Part shown: positions 36,436 through 44,337 of the stretch, in pieces
How the letters are laid out: each line of letters begins with the position of its first letter
Numbering within the stretch: the stretch's first letter is position 1
Origin: VRUE01 sp963703335
GTDB lineage: Bacteria > Actinomycetota > Thermoleophilia > Solirubrobacterales > 70-9
Reading direction: 5' to 3'
Length of the DNA: 64,000 nucleotides
Assembly (NCBI GenBank): GCA_963703335.1
Contig: OY969812.1
Span: forward strand, 2,899,557-2,963,556
Position numbers and translations under genes: made by a program
Notes under the pieces: model-generated
What the model saw: only the letters and a program-made list of their open reading frames with translations
Database searches by the model: none
Told to the model about the DNA's origin: nothing

Positions 36436-37443
36436 CTATAGCCAGCCGCGATTGCGGAAGTAGCCGACCATCGCGAGGAGGATCGCCACCATCGCGCCGA
36501 GCAGAATCCAAAAGGCCGTTGTGTCGCCCTCACCGGGAACGTGCACGTTGGCGCCCCAGATGCTGGCGATCAGGGTAAGCGGTAGGACGATGACGCTGAT
36601 CGAGGTGAGCACGCGGAGGATGTCGTTGACGCGATGCGAGATCACCGACTCGTTGGTCTCGGCCAGCGCCTCGACCACCTCCTTGTAGTTCTCCAGCATG
36701 TCCCAGATCCGCTCGTGCGCGTCGACGATGTCGTCGAAGTAGATCTCCAGGTCGAGGTCGGTGGCGAGGTAGCGCTGCTTGACCCTCTCCAGGTCGCGCA
36801 GCACCGGCCGCTGCGGGCGGATCACCTTGCGGAAGTTGATGATCTCCTGCTTGACGTTGGAGATGTCGCGCACGACCTCCTCCGAGCGCCCCTCGAAGAT
36901 GTCGTCCTCGAGCGCGTCGAGCTTGTTGCCGATCTTGCGCAGCATCGGGAAGCAGTAGTCGAAGCTGTCGTCAACGAGGCGGTAGAGCAGGTAGCCCGAA
37001 CCGCGCGAGAAGAGCTGCTCGCGCAGCTCCTCCTTGGCCCGGCAGCGCTCGAAGAGGTACTCGACCGGCTGCAGCGGCTGGTTGGGGATCGTCACCACGT
37101 AACCGGGCCCGACAAAGAGGTCGAGCTCGCCCGTGCCCAGCCGCCCGGCAGCCGGGTCGAAGACCGGGAAGTGGAGGACGATGAAGAGGTAGTCGTCGTA
37201 GACATCGATCTTCGGCCGCTGGTTGCGCGAGAGCACGTCCTCGAGGTCGAGGGCGTGGAAGTCGAAGTTCTCCTCGAGCCAGGTGCGCTCGAGGGCTCCC
37301 GGCCGCTCGATGTTGACCCAGCGCAGGCCAGCGGCGTCGATCTGCTCGACGTTGGGTGCCTGCGGCTCAGCCTGCGGCGCGGCAGAGATGAGCTCGTCGC
37401 GCCGGCCGACGCGTCGCAGCCTCGGCTTCGGAAGGTTCGGCAT
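36436..37443 (-). CDS. corA: CorA-family divalent cation transporter with GAN in place of GMN
   Basis: 335 residues with a soluble N-terminal domain, long helices (ENYKEVVEALAETNESVISH) and two C-terminal membrane helices (VLTSISVIVLPLTLIASIW and the last 22 residues). The signature at the end of TM1, normally YGMN, reads IWGANVHVPGEG (36547-36555 encode GAN). The loop GEGD is acidic as in CorA. Pentameric Mg2+/Co2+ channels use the GMN Asn and main-chain carbonyls, so Ala could be tolerated, or ion choice may differ. First gene of the minus-strand operon. Confidence 0.85.
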   Translation of the reverse strand: MPNLPKPRLRRVGRRDELISAAPQAEPQAPNVEQIDAAGLRWVNIERPGALERTWLEENFDFHALDLEDVLSRNQRPKIDVYDDYLFIVLHFPVFDPAAGRLGTGELDLFVGPGYVVTIPNQPLQPVEYLFERCRAKEELREQLFSRGSGYLLYRLVDDSFDYCFPMLRKIGNKLDALEDDIFEGRSEEVVRDISNVKQEIINFRKVIRPQRPVLRDLERVKQRYLATDLDLEIYFDDIVDAHERIWDMLENYKEVVEALAETNESVISHRVNDILRVLTSISVIVLPLTLIASIWGANVHVPGEGDTTAFWILLGAMVAILLAMVGYFRNRGWL

Positions 37444-37550
37444 CGTTCACGCTCATCGTCTCGTCGGGCATAGCCGCACTAGATTAGCCGCCGATCGCTC
37501 CCAGGGCTGGACGAGATTTCCCCTGGTAAGGTTCGTTCTTACATAAGCGC

Positions 37551-37661
37551 CACATCTAGAGGGGTGGAGGGACTGGCCCGTAGAAACCCCGGCAACCGCC
37601 CTGGACCGTCAGGTTCAGGGGAGGTGCCAACTCCAGCAGGTCACGTGACCTGAAAGATGTG
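37551..37661 (+). ncRNA. SAM-I (S-box) riboswitch
   Basis: Conserved core present in order: AGAGGGGTGGAGGGACTGGC, GTAGAAACCCCGGCAACC, GGTGCCAACTCCAGCA, TGAAAGATG. P1 is CACATCT (37551-37557) with AGATGTG (37655-37661). Antiterminator logic is visible: TGTGGGG (37658-37664), overlapping the P1 3' strand, can pair with CCCCACA (37685-37691) in the terminator. SAM binding should stabilise P1, free the terminator and switch the thrC-like/cysO-like genes off. Confidence 0.93.
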
Positions 37662-37677
37662 GGGAATGTCCGATCGG

Positions 37678-37706
37678 ACCTCTGCCCCACAAGGCGGAGG
37701 TTTTTT
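37678..37706 (+). terminator. Rho-independent attenuator of the SAM riboswitch
   Basis: Stem ACCTCTGCC (37678-37686) with GGCGGAGGT (37693-37701), followed by six T (37701-37706). It lies 25 bp before the ATG of the threonine-synthase-like gene and competes with the antiterminator pairing described for the riboswitch. Confidence 0.9.
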
Positions 37707-37730
37707 CGTTGGCGACGGAAAGAGGATCGG

Positions 37731-38970
37731 ATGGCAATTGAAAATCTGAAGTGCAAGGAGTGCGGGGCGACGTATGACCTCGGAGCGCACTTCGCCTGTG
37801 AGAACTGCTTTGGGCCGCTGGAAGTCGCCTACGACTACTCGGCGCTCGCGCTCGACCCCGAGGAGGCGAAACGGAAGATCCAGAGCGGATCGCAGGGGAT
37901 CTGGCGCTACGCCGACTTCCTGCCCTTCGAGGGGAGGCCCGGCGATCCGCTCGAGCCCGGCCTGACGCCGCTGTTGCGCGCTGACCGGCTCGCCGAGCGG
38001 CTCGGTGTCGACGCCGAGATTCTGGATCAAGAACGACGCCGCCAACCCGACCCACTCGTTCAAGGATCGCGTCGTCGCTGTCGCTGTCGCCAAGGCCCGG
38101 GAGCTCGGTTTCGAGACCGTCGCCTGCGCCTCGACCGGCAACCTCGCCAACGCCGTCGCCGCCCACGCCGCCGCGGCCGGCCTGCGCTCCTACGTCTTCG
38201 TGCCCGCCAATCTGGAGGAGCAGAAGCTGCTCGCCACCGGCATCTACGGCACCAACCTGGTCGGCGTGCGCGGCAACTACGACGACGTCAACCGGCTCTG
38301 CACGCAGCTCGCCGAAACACGTCCCTGGGCCTTCGTCAACGTCAACCTGCGGCCCTACTACGCCGAGGGCTCCAAGACCCTTGCTTACGAGACGGTTGAG
38401 CAGCTGGGATGGAAATTGCCCGACCGCGTCGTCTGTCCGATCGCCTCGGGCTCGCTCTTCACCAAGGTCGGCCGCGGCTTCCAGGAGTGGCTCGACATCG
38501 GTCTGGTCGAGGGCTCCCAGCCGGTCTTCAACGGCGCTCAGGCGGAGGGTTGCAGTCCCGTTGCAACCGCCTTCGCCGAAGGCTGGGACGTCTGCAAGCC
38601 GCAGCGGCCGGAGACGATCGCCAAGAGCCTCGCGATCGGCGACCCCGCCGACGGTCCCTATGCGGTCGAGCAGGCCCGTCGCACCGAAGGCGCGATCGAC
38701 TCGGTCACCGACCAGGAGATCCGCGATGGAATCAGCCTGCTTGCCGAGACCACCGGCATCTTCACCGAGACCGCCGGCGGGGTGACCGTTGGCGTGCTGA
38801 AGAAGTTGGCCGAGCGCGGCGACCTAGGTTCCGGCGAGCGCGTGGTCGTCTACATCACCGGCGAGGGCCTGAAGACCCTCGACGCGACCCGCGATAGGTT
38901 CCGCATGCACGAGATCGATCCCGCCCTCGAGAGCTTCGAGGCCGAGTTCCGCCAGGAGGTAACCGTCTGA
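37731..38970 (+). CDS. thrC: Threonine-synthase-like PLP enzyme with N-terminal zinc ribbon; one +1 frameshift
   Basis: About 412 residues when a +1 shift near 38019 (GAGATTCTGGATC) is corrected. ATG 37731 has Shine-Dalgarno GGAAAGAGG. N-terminal zinc ribbon with two CxxC pairs (CKECGATYDLG, CENCFGPLE), then PLP lysine in NPTHSFKDRV, and the fold type II core (CASTGNLANAVAAHAA, SGSLFTKVGRGFQEW). The family converts O-phosphohomoserine to threonine. Here it is under a SAM riboswitch and its TGA overlaps the start of a CysO-like sulfur carrier, so an alternative is use of O-phosphohomoserine to make homocysteine with carrier thiocarboxylate sulfur. The product is not provable from sequence. Confidence 0.85.
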
Positions 38971-39242
38971 TGTCAGTCACCGTGAAGATCCCGACCCAGC
39001 TGCGCGCCGCGACCGGGGGAGAAGCCGAGCTCGAGGTGGGCGGCTCCACCGTCGGCGAGGTGCTCGACGCGGTCTTCGAGGCGCACGGCACCCTGCGCGA
39101 CCGGATTACCCAGGACGGCGACCTGCGCCGCTTCGTCAATGTCTACGTTAGCGGCGAGGACATTCGCTTCCAGCAGGGTCTCGATACGCAGATCGAAGAC
39201 GGCGCTGAGGTCACGATCCTCCCAGCAGTGGCCGGTGGTTGA
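38970..39242 (+). CDS. CysO-like MoaD/ThiS-family sulfur carrier protein
   Basis: 90 residues, beta-grasp fold, start VTVKIPTQLRAATGG, ending TILPAVAGG with the diglycine needed for adenylation and thiocarboxylation. The internal RRFVNVYVSGEDIRF and the TILPAVAGG ending closely resemble M. tuberculosis CysO, which donates sulfur to CysM. Here the neighbour is a threonine-synthase-like enzyme instead, translationally coupled (ATG 38970 overlaps its TGA). No cysM, mec or moeB homologue is in the window. Confidence 0.88.
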   Translation: MSVTVKIPTQLRAATGGEAELEVGGSTVGEVLDAVFEAHGTLRDRITQDGDLRRFVNVYVSGEDIRFQQGLDTQIEDGAEVTILPAVAGG

Positions 39243-39358
39243 GCGGTCATTCCGGCAGGGGTTCCGCTTAACTTTTTGGATGGAGACGGGCTTGCTGTCG
39301 CCTCGGGGGTGGACGCCCAAAAAGTGCAAGACGCTCCACCCCTGCCGGAATGACCGCT
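39242..39358. repeat. 117-bp element with 21-bp perfect terminal inverted repeats
   Basis: Left arm AGCGGTCATTCCGGCAGGGGT (39242-39262, 21 bp) is exactly repeated in reverse complement at 39338-39358. A second nested pair ACTTTTTGG (39271-39279) and CCAAAAAGT (39317-39325) lies inside. The element begins at the last base of the cysO-like stop codon and its right arm contains the ATG of the next gene. It resembles a small MITE or a structured intercistronic RNA. Confidence 0.85.
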
Positions 39359-40138
39359 AAGCCGCCGGTAGTCATTCTCTGTGGAGGTCGCGGGACCAGG
39401 CTCCGGGAGCGCACCGAGACGGTGCCTAAGGCGCTTGTGGAGATTGGGGGGAAGCCGATTGTCTGGCATGTGATCGGGATCTATGCGGCGCAGGGGTTTG
39501 AGCGGTTTCTGTTGGCTACCGGATACCTCGGGGAGATGGTCGAGGAGTTTGCGGCGGGGGAGAGCTGGCCGGGGAGTGTTGAGGTCGAGTGCGTTGATAC
39601 GGGGCTTGACACGCCGACCGGTGGGCGGATCGCTCGGCTCGGGGAGCGCCTCGCGGGCGAGACCTTTTGCGCGACCTACGCTGATGGCGTCGCCGACATC
39701 GACCTTGATGCGCTGCTTGCCTTTCACCGGGCGCAGGGGGTGCTTGGCACGGTGAGCGTCGTGCAGCCGCACCTGCAGTGGGGGGTGGCCGAGATCGGCG
39801 ACGACGACAAGGTTGAGGGCTTTGTGGAGAAGCCGCGCAGCGAGCGCTGGATCAACGGCGGCTTTTTCTGTTTCGAGCCGGGCGCGCTGCAGTACATGGG
39901 CGAGGACAGCGTGCTCGAGCGCGAGCCGCTGGAGAGCCTCGCCGCGGACGGCCAGCTCGGGGCCTTCCGGCACGAGGGCTTCTGGGACTGCATGGACACC
40001 TACAAGGACGCGGTTGAACTCAACGACCTCTGGTCGTCCGGCGACGCCCCTTGGCGAGTCTTCGCCACCGCATCCGATATTGACCCCCCCAGGGTGTGGT
40101 CAATATCGGATGCGGTGGCGGGAGACCGGACGTCGTGA
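39350..40138 (+). CDS. rfbF: Nucleotidyltransferase, glucose-1-phosphate cytidylyltransferase-like
   Basis: 262 residues: VVILCGGRGTRLRERTETVP, KALVEIGGKPIVWHV, TYADGVADIDLDALL, EKPRSERWINGGFF, WDCMDTYKDAVELND, all RfbF-like features. It should make CDP-glucose from CTP and glucose-1-P, supplying the dehydratase encoded next. The natural end appears to be near APWRV; the last 19 residues are encoded by a 22-bp palindromic repeat (40064-40119). The start lies within an inverted-repeat arm. Confidence 0.82.
   Translation: MTAKPPVVILCGGRGTRLRERTETVPKALVEIGGKPIVWHVIGIYAAQGFERFLLATGYLGEMVEEFAAGESWPGSVEVECVDTGLDTPTGGRIARLGERLAGETFCATYADGVADIDLDALLAFHRAQGVLGTVSVVQPHLQWGVAEIGDDDKVEGFVEKPRSERWINGGFFCFEPGALQYMGEDSVLEREPLESLAADGQLGAFRHEGFWDCMDTYKDAVELNDLWSSGDAPWRVFATASDIDPPRVWSISDAVAGDRTS
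40064..40119. repeat. 22-bp perfect palindrome forming the 3' end of the rfbF-like gene
   Basis: Arm 40064-40085 (GCCACCGCATCCGATATTGA then CC) and its exact reverse complement 40098-40119, 12-base loop. Shares the core CGCATCCGA.ATTGACC with the palindrome at 2821-2868. Translated in frame into the C-terminal tail (TASDIDPPRVWSISDAVAG) of the cytidylyltransferase. Confidence 0.9.
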
Positions 40139-41148
40139 CCGCGCTCGTCACTGGCGCGCACGGGTTCGTCGCCTCACACCTGGTGCGGGCGCTTCTTGAG
40201 CGCGGCGACGCCGTCCGGGTGCTCGACCGGCCCGATCCTCGTACCGCCGATGTTGGTGGGCTGCGACGCTCCGGCCTCGATCTGCTCGGCCTGCGCAATC
40301 AGGTCGAGCTTGCGGAGGGTGACCTGCGCGACGCCGAGGCCGTCGCGGCGGCAGTCGTCGGCTGCGATTCGGTCTTTCACCTTGCCGCGCAGACGATCGT
40401 CGGCGTGGCGCGCGAGTCGCCCCTGGAAACGTTTGAAGTCAACGTGCGCGGCGCCTGGAACGTCTTCGAAGCTTGTCGCGAGCACGACGTCGCCCGCGTC
40501 GTCTTCGCCTCCTCCGACAAGGCCTATGGCGCCAGCCCCGAGCTTCCCTACCGCGAGGATTTCCCCCTGCGCGCCGCCTACCCCTATGACGCCAGCAAGG
40601 CGGCCGCCGACATCATCGGCCGCAGTTACGCCAATGCTTACGGCCTGCCCCTCGCGGTCACCCGCTTCGCCAACATCTACGGCGGCGGCGACCTCAACTT
40701 TTCGCGGTTGATCCCCGAGACGACGATCGCCATCCTCGACGGCCGCCGGCCCGTGATTCGCTCCGACGGCAGTCCCGAGCGCGACTTCCTCTACGTCGAC
40801 GACGCCGTTTCCGCCTACCTGGCGATCGCCGCGGCCCTGGACGGCGAAGGCGCGAGGGGAGAGGCCTTCAACGCTGGCGGCGAGCGCCCCCACTCGGTGC
40901 GCGAGGTCGTCGACCTGATCGCCGCCGCTACCGGCACTGGCATCGAGCCCGAATACCTCGGCGCCGGCACCCCCGACGGCGAGATTGACCGCCAGTACGT
41001 CGACTCGACCAAGCTGCGCAAGCTGACCGGCTGGGCTCCTCGGGTTGAGCTCGCCGAGGGTCTACGCAGCACCCTCGAGTGGTATCGAGACCATCCCGAG
41101 GCGCGGCCTATGGGTAAGAGTAATACCGGTGCTACTCTTACTCCATGA
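40135..41148 (+). CDS. rfbG: NAD-dependent dehydratase, CDP-glucose 4,6-dehydratase-like
   Basis: 337 residues from GTG 40135: VTALVTGAHGFVASHLVRAL (GxxGxxG), VFHLAAQTIVG, VVFASSDKAYG, YPYDASKAAAD (Tyr and Lys of the catalytic triad), VTRFANIYGGGDLNFSRLIP. The AQTIVG and SSDKAYG motifs are typical of RfbG. With the upstream cytidylyltransferase it should give CDP-4-keto-6-deoxyglucose. GTG 40135 overlaps the upstream TGA (40136). The last codons overlap a palindromic operator for the next gene pair. Confidence 0.85.
   Translation: MTALVTGAHGFVASHLVRALLERGDAVRVLDRPDPRTADVGGLRRSGLDLLGLRNQVELAEGDLRDAEAVAAAVVGCDSVFHLAAQTIVGVARESPLETFEVNVRGAWNVFEACREHDVARVVFASSDKAYGASPELPYREDFPLRAAYPYDASKAAADIIGRSYANAYGLPLAVTRFANIYGGGDLNFSRLIPETTIAILDGRRPVIRSDGSPERDFLYVDDAVSAYLAIAAALDGEGARGEAFNAGGERPHSVREVVDLIAAATGTGIEPEYLGAGTPDGEIDRQYVDSTKLRKLTGWAPRVELAEGLRSTLEWYRDHPEARPMGKSNTGATLTP
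41114..41141. promoter_or_regulatory. Palindromic operator candidate upstream of the vapBC-like pair
   Basis: Arms GTAAGAGTA (41114-41122) and TACTCTTAC (41133-41141) with a 10-base spacer, ending 3 bp before the antitoxin ATG (41145). AbrB-type antitoxins autoregulate through such sites. It lies in the end of the rfbG-like gene. Confidence 0.65.
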
Positions 41149-41381
41149 AGGTCACCAGCAAGGGCCAGGTCACTATCCCCAAAGAGATCCGCGACGAGTT
41201 GGGTCTCCTGCCTGGAACTGAGGTCGAGTTCGTAAAGGACGCAGAGGAAGCTCGAGTGCGAAAGGTGCCCAAAGGCCGCACCCGCGGTGACGACATTGTC
41301 GATCGCCTGCGCAGGTCGAGCGGCGGTGACATCTTGATGAGCACCGCCGAAATCATGGCGCTGACCAGGGGAGAGGATTGA
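41145..41381 (+). CDS. vapB: AbrB/MazE-type antitoxin (VapB-like)
   Basis: 78 residues: MKVTSKGQVTIPKEIRDELG and LLPGTEVEFVKDAEE are the SpoVT/AbrB swapped-hairpin DNA-binding domain; the C-terminal MSTAEIMALTRGED is the toxin-binding tail. Directly followed by a PIN-domain gene. It binds and neutralises the toxin and probably represses its own operon at the upstream palindrome. Confidence 0.88.
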   Translation: MKVTSKGQVTIPKEIRDELGLLPGTEVEFVKDAEEARVRKVPKGRTRGDDIVDRLRRSSGGDILMSTAEIMALTRGED

Positions 41382-41402
41382 AGCCCGAGGGCTTGACCAC
41401 CC

Positions 41403-41810
41403 GTGCCCGCAACGATTGTCGACTCGAACGTCCTCATCGACGTGTTGTCCGACGACCCCGCATGGGGAGTCTGGTCCGGCGACGCCCTAAGGGGCGCTGG
41501 AGCAATGGGCGCATTGGTGATCAACGAGGTGATCTTCGCCGAGGTGTCGGCTCGCTACTCGCGGGTCGAGGTACTCGAGCGCGAGCTTCCCGCTGACGAT
41601 TTCCAGCGCGAGCACACCCCGTGGCCTGCCGCATTTCTTGCTGGCAAGGCGTTTGTCGAGTACAAGCGCCGAGGTGGGGCCAAACGCTCCCCGTTGCCCG
41701 ACTTCTTCATCGGGGCCCACGCCGCGGTTGCCGGACTCTGCCTGCTGACTCGCGACCCGAGTCGCTACCGCACCTACTTCCCGACCGTGGAGCTGATCGC
41801 GCCGGAGTAG
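41403..41810 (+). CDS. vapC: PIN-domain ribonuclease toxin (VapC-like)
   Basis: 135 residues from GTG 41403. Acidic metal-binding residues: VDSNVLID, INEVIFAE, PLPDFFIGAH and LLTRDPSRYRTYFP, the normal PIN set. It would cleave a specific RNA (tRNA or rRNA in studied VapC proteins). 21 bp after the antitoxin gene. The pair sits between a CDP-sugar gene and an SRAP gene, an accessory insertion. Confidence 0.88.
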   Translation: MPATIVDSNVLIDVLSDDPAWGVWSGDALRGAGAMGALVINEVIFAEVSARYSRVEVLERELPADDFQREHTPWPAAFLAGKAFVEYKRRGGAKRSPLPDFFIGAHAAVAGLCLLTRDPSRYRTYFPTVELIAPE

Positions 41811-41839
41811 CGCTGCCCAACCTGGCTACGCTGCACTTC

Positions 41840-42637
41840 ATGTGCGGGCGCTTCACGGTCACGGCCAAGGACACGAAGAAAATCGCCGATCGCTTCCAGG
41901 TCGAGCTGGAGAAGGCGTTGGAGCGCAATCGTGAAGGCGAAGCGCCGCCGCCGACGGCCGAGCGGGTGAAGAAGGTGGAGAAATCGCTCGGTCGCTTCAA
42001 CGTGGCGCCGAGCCAGGAGGTGCTGACGATCCGCTCTTCTCCCGATCCCGACGAGGCCGCCGCTGGGGAGCGCGAGGCTCGCCTGATGCGCTGGGGCCTG
42101 GTGCCGCGCTGGGCAAAGGACCTCAAAGTCGGCTACCGGATGATCAACGCCAAGGCCGAGAACCTGGACTCGAGCCGCGCCTACTCGCCGCTGGTCGGCA
42201 AGTTCCGCCATCGCTGCCTGATCGTCGCCGACGGCTTCTACGAGTGGATGAAGGCCGAGGATCCCAAGCAGCCGCGCCAGCCCTGGCGCTTCACGGTCGA
42301 CGGTGGCGAGCCCTTCGCCTTCGCCGGCATCTGCACCCGCAAGGAGTGGGAGGATCCCGAGGACCGAGGTTTCGACGACGGCTGGCTCTACAGCTGCACG
42401 ATCGTCACGACGACGCCGAACGAGCTGGTCGCCAAGGTCCACGACCGCATGCCGGCGATCCTGCCAAATGCCGAGGCGGAGGCCACCTGGCTGCGGCCTG
42501 ACCTCGAGCCGGAGGACGCGATAGCGATGTGCGGCCCGCTGGCGGCATCGCGCATGGACAGTGCCCCCGCCAACCCGAAGCTCAACAAGGTCGGCAAAGG
42601 CAGCGAGGAAGGCCCAGGGCTCCTCGTCGCCCCTTAG
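41840..42637 (+). CDS. SRAP-domain protein (YedK/HMCES-like)
   Basis: 265 residues from ATG 41840, giving the required Cys2: MCGRFTVTAKDTKKIADRF. Other conserved positions: FNVAPSQEVLTIR, MRWGLVPRWAKD, MINAKAENLDSSRAYS, ADGFYEWMKAE and HDRMPAIL. The family forms a thiazolidine crosslink of Cys2 to abasic sites in single-stranded DNA, shielding them. It has an insertion of charged residues (about 26-50) seen in some actinobacterial members. Monocistronic. Confidence 0.92.
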   Translation: MCGRFTVTAKDTKKIADRFQVELEKALERNREGEAPPPTAERVKKVEKSLGRFNVAPSQEVLTIRSSPDPDEAAAGEREARLMRWGLVPRWAKDLKVGYRMINAKAENLDSSRAYSPLVGKFRHRCLIVADGFYEWMKAEDPKQPRQPWRFTVDGGEPFAFAGICTRKEWEDPEDRGFDDGWLYSCTIVTTTPNELVAKVHDRMPAILPNAEAEATWLRPDLEPEDAIAMCGPLAASRMDSAPANPKLNKVGKGSEEGPGLLVAP

Positions 42638-42647
42638 ACCCTCGGGT

Positions 42648-43352
42648 TTAGAGAGCGCCGGCGGTGGCGACCGAAGCCGAGCCGGAGGAGTTTTCGATCG
42701 TGCAGGCGATTTTCGCGGCCGGACTAGCGGTCGTGCGCCAGATCGAGGCGAAGGGCAGGCGCAGGTCTTCCTTCGGCCTGCCGGCCGGCAGGCCGTACTG
42801 CCAGACCTGCTGGCCGATCCGGAAGGGCGCCCATTCGACGACGATTCCTTTCTGCCGCGTGTAGCGCTCGCCAATTACGTCGCCGAGTTCGACCGAGGCC
42901 AGGTCGGTGCTGTGCGAGCTGAACTCGACCAGCGAGGTTTCCGAGGTCTCCTGTTCGGAGAGCTCTTCGCTGGAGCGGGGATAGGAGGCACGGCTGTTGT
43001 GTGTCTTGGCGACGATCGTCCGCTTCGGCACTTTGATCGAGCAGTGCAGGCGACCGTGCCCGATTGCCGAGCCGGCGGAGATGGTGAGGGCGGCGGAGGT
43101 GCGGAAGAGCGTGTAATCGCTGACGTTGGCTTCGGTCGAGCGAATCCCCGCTTCGGTCAGCTGCATCTCGCCGCCACCCGGGATTGTCGCTCGCTTGGAG
43201 TCCGGCAGCGGCGTCTTTTCCACCCATTCCAGGGTTGCGGCGCCGATCGGCTTGTCGGTGCTCAGCACCGCAGCGGCCAGCGTGGCTAGGAGGCCGATCG
43301 CGATCACGATCAGGGCGCCACGCGGGGGGCCAATCTTGCGCTCGTCGGTCAT
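42648..43352 (-). CDS. Hypothetical single-pass membrane protein
   Basis: 234 residues with one N-terminal helix (GALIVIAIGLLATLAAAVLS) and an extracytoplasmic part rich in beta strands (TLEWVEKTPLP, EMQLTEAGI, RLHCSIKVPKRTIVAKTHNS, KIACTIENSSG) with two Cys that could pair. I recognise no family. Divergent from the hydrolase gene with a 28-bp gap. Confidence 0.65.
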   Translation of the reverse strand: MTDERKIGPPRGALIVIAIGLLATLAAAVLSTDKPIGAATLEWVEKTPLPDSKRATIPGGGEMQLTEAGIRSTEANVSDYTLFRTSAALTISAGSAIGHGRLHCSIKVPKRTIVAKTHNSRASYPRSSEELSEQETSETSLVEFSSHSTDLASVELGDVIGERYTRQKGIVVEWAPFRIGQQVWQYGLPAGRPKEDLRLPFASIWRTTASPAAKIACTIENSSGSASVATAGAL

Positions 43353-43380
43353 CGGCTGGGCCGCAAGCTACCGTTTAGGC

Positions 43381-44304
43381 GTGGCCAAGCGCGCAACGTC
43401 GTCCCGTCCGGCCGAGATCAGCTTCAGGACCGCGGATCTGCACGGCCGCGAGGTCAACTACTTGGGCGCCGGCGAAGGCCCGGCGCTGCTGCTGATTCAC
43501 GGCATGGCCGGGACTTGCGAGAACTGGCGCGACGTGATCGAGCCGTTGGCACGCCACCACACAGTGATTGCCCCAGACTTGCCGGGGCACGGGATGTCAG
43601 CGGGCGGGCCCGGCGACTACTCGCTGGGCAGTCTCGCCGCGGGGCTGCGCGATCTCCTTGTCTCACTCGGCCACGAGCGCGCGACCCTGGTCGGGCACTC
43701 GCTCGGCGGCGGCATCGCGATGCAGTTCTCCTACCAGTTCCCCGAGATGATCGAACGCCTCGTTCTCGTCTCCAGCGGCGGGCTTGGGCCCGAGGTGAGC
43801 CCGGTGCTCCGCGCCGCGGCTCTGCCGGGGGCCGAGATCTTCATCGCGGCGACCGCGAGCACCGGCCAGAAGATCGGCGGTGCGATCGGCCGCGGCCTCT
43901 CGATGGTGGGGATGAAGCCCGCTGCCGACGTGGCCGAGGTTGCCCGCGGCTATGCGTCGCTTGCCGAGCCGCGTCGCCGCAAGGCGTTCCTGGCGACTCT
44001 GCGCTCGGTGGTCGACACCGAGGGACAGCGCGTCTCCGCCTCGGACCGCCTTTACCTGGCCGAGGAGGTCCCGGTGCTGATCGTCTGGGGCGCCCGCGAC
44101 CCGATCATCCCCGCCCGCCACGGTGAGGAGGCCCACCGCGCCATCCCCGGCAGCGAGCTGGAGATATTCGAGGACGCCGGCCACATGCCACAACTGGAGC
44201 AGCCGGGCCACTTCATCGCCGTCCTCGAGCGCTTTCTGGCTGAGAACAAGCCGGCCCGGTTCGATCGGCGCCAGTGGCAGGCCAGGCTCAAAAAGATGGC
44301 TTGA
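43381..44304 (+). CDS. Alpha/beta hydrolase
   Basis: 307 residues from GTG 43381. Oxyanion motif LLIHGMAGTCENW, nucleophile elbow VGHSLGGGIA (Ser), acid GARDPIIPARHG (Asp), His in DAGHMPQLEQP. The longer frame to 43126 runs antisense to the neighbouring membrane-protein gene and is rejected. Resembles general esterases/lipases; substrate unknown. Confidence 0.88.
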   Translation: MAKRATSSRPAEISFRTADLHGREVNYLGAGEGPALLLIHGMAGTCENWRDVIEPLARHHTVIAPDLPGHGMSAGGPGDYSLGSLAAGLRDLLVSLGHERATLVGHSLGGGIAMQFSYQFPEMIERLVLVSSGGLGPEVSPVLRAAALPGAEIFIAATASTGQKIGGAIGRGLSMVGMKPAADVAEVARGYASLAEPRRRKAFLATLRSVVDTEGQRVSASDRLYLAEEVPVLIVWGARDPIIPARHGEEAHRAIPGSELEIFEDAGHMPQLEQPGHFIAVLERFLAENKPARFDRRQWQARLKKMA

Positions 44305-44311
44305 CCTCGCA

Positions 44312-44337
44312 GTCGGGCGCGCCTTGACGCGCCCGAC
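44312..44337. repeat. Hairpin made from the tRNA-Arg 3' end and an inverted copy
   Basis: GTCGGGCGCG (44312-44321) and CGCGCCCGAC (44328-44337) with a 6-base loop. The right arm is the acceptor/T-stem 3' end of the tRNA gene, on the minus strand; the left arm lies just downstream of that tRNA. There is no T-run, so it is not a standard terminator. Confidence 0.75.

Noticed and set aside
36425..36511. Longer start for the HIT protein at ATG 36511
   Set aside because: Would overlap corA by 75 bp; residues before VANFRIWAPW are not family-like.
43126..43380. 85-codon N-terminal extension of the alpha/beta hydrolase
   Set aside because: Antisense to the membrane-protein gene and not like the family; GTG 43381 fits.
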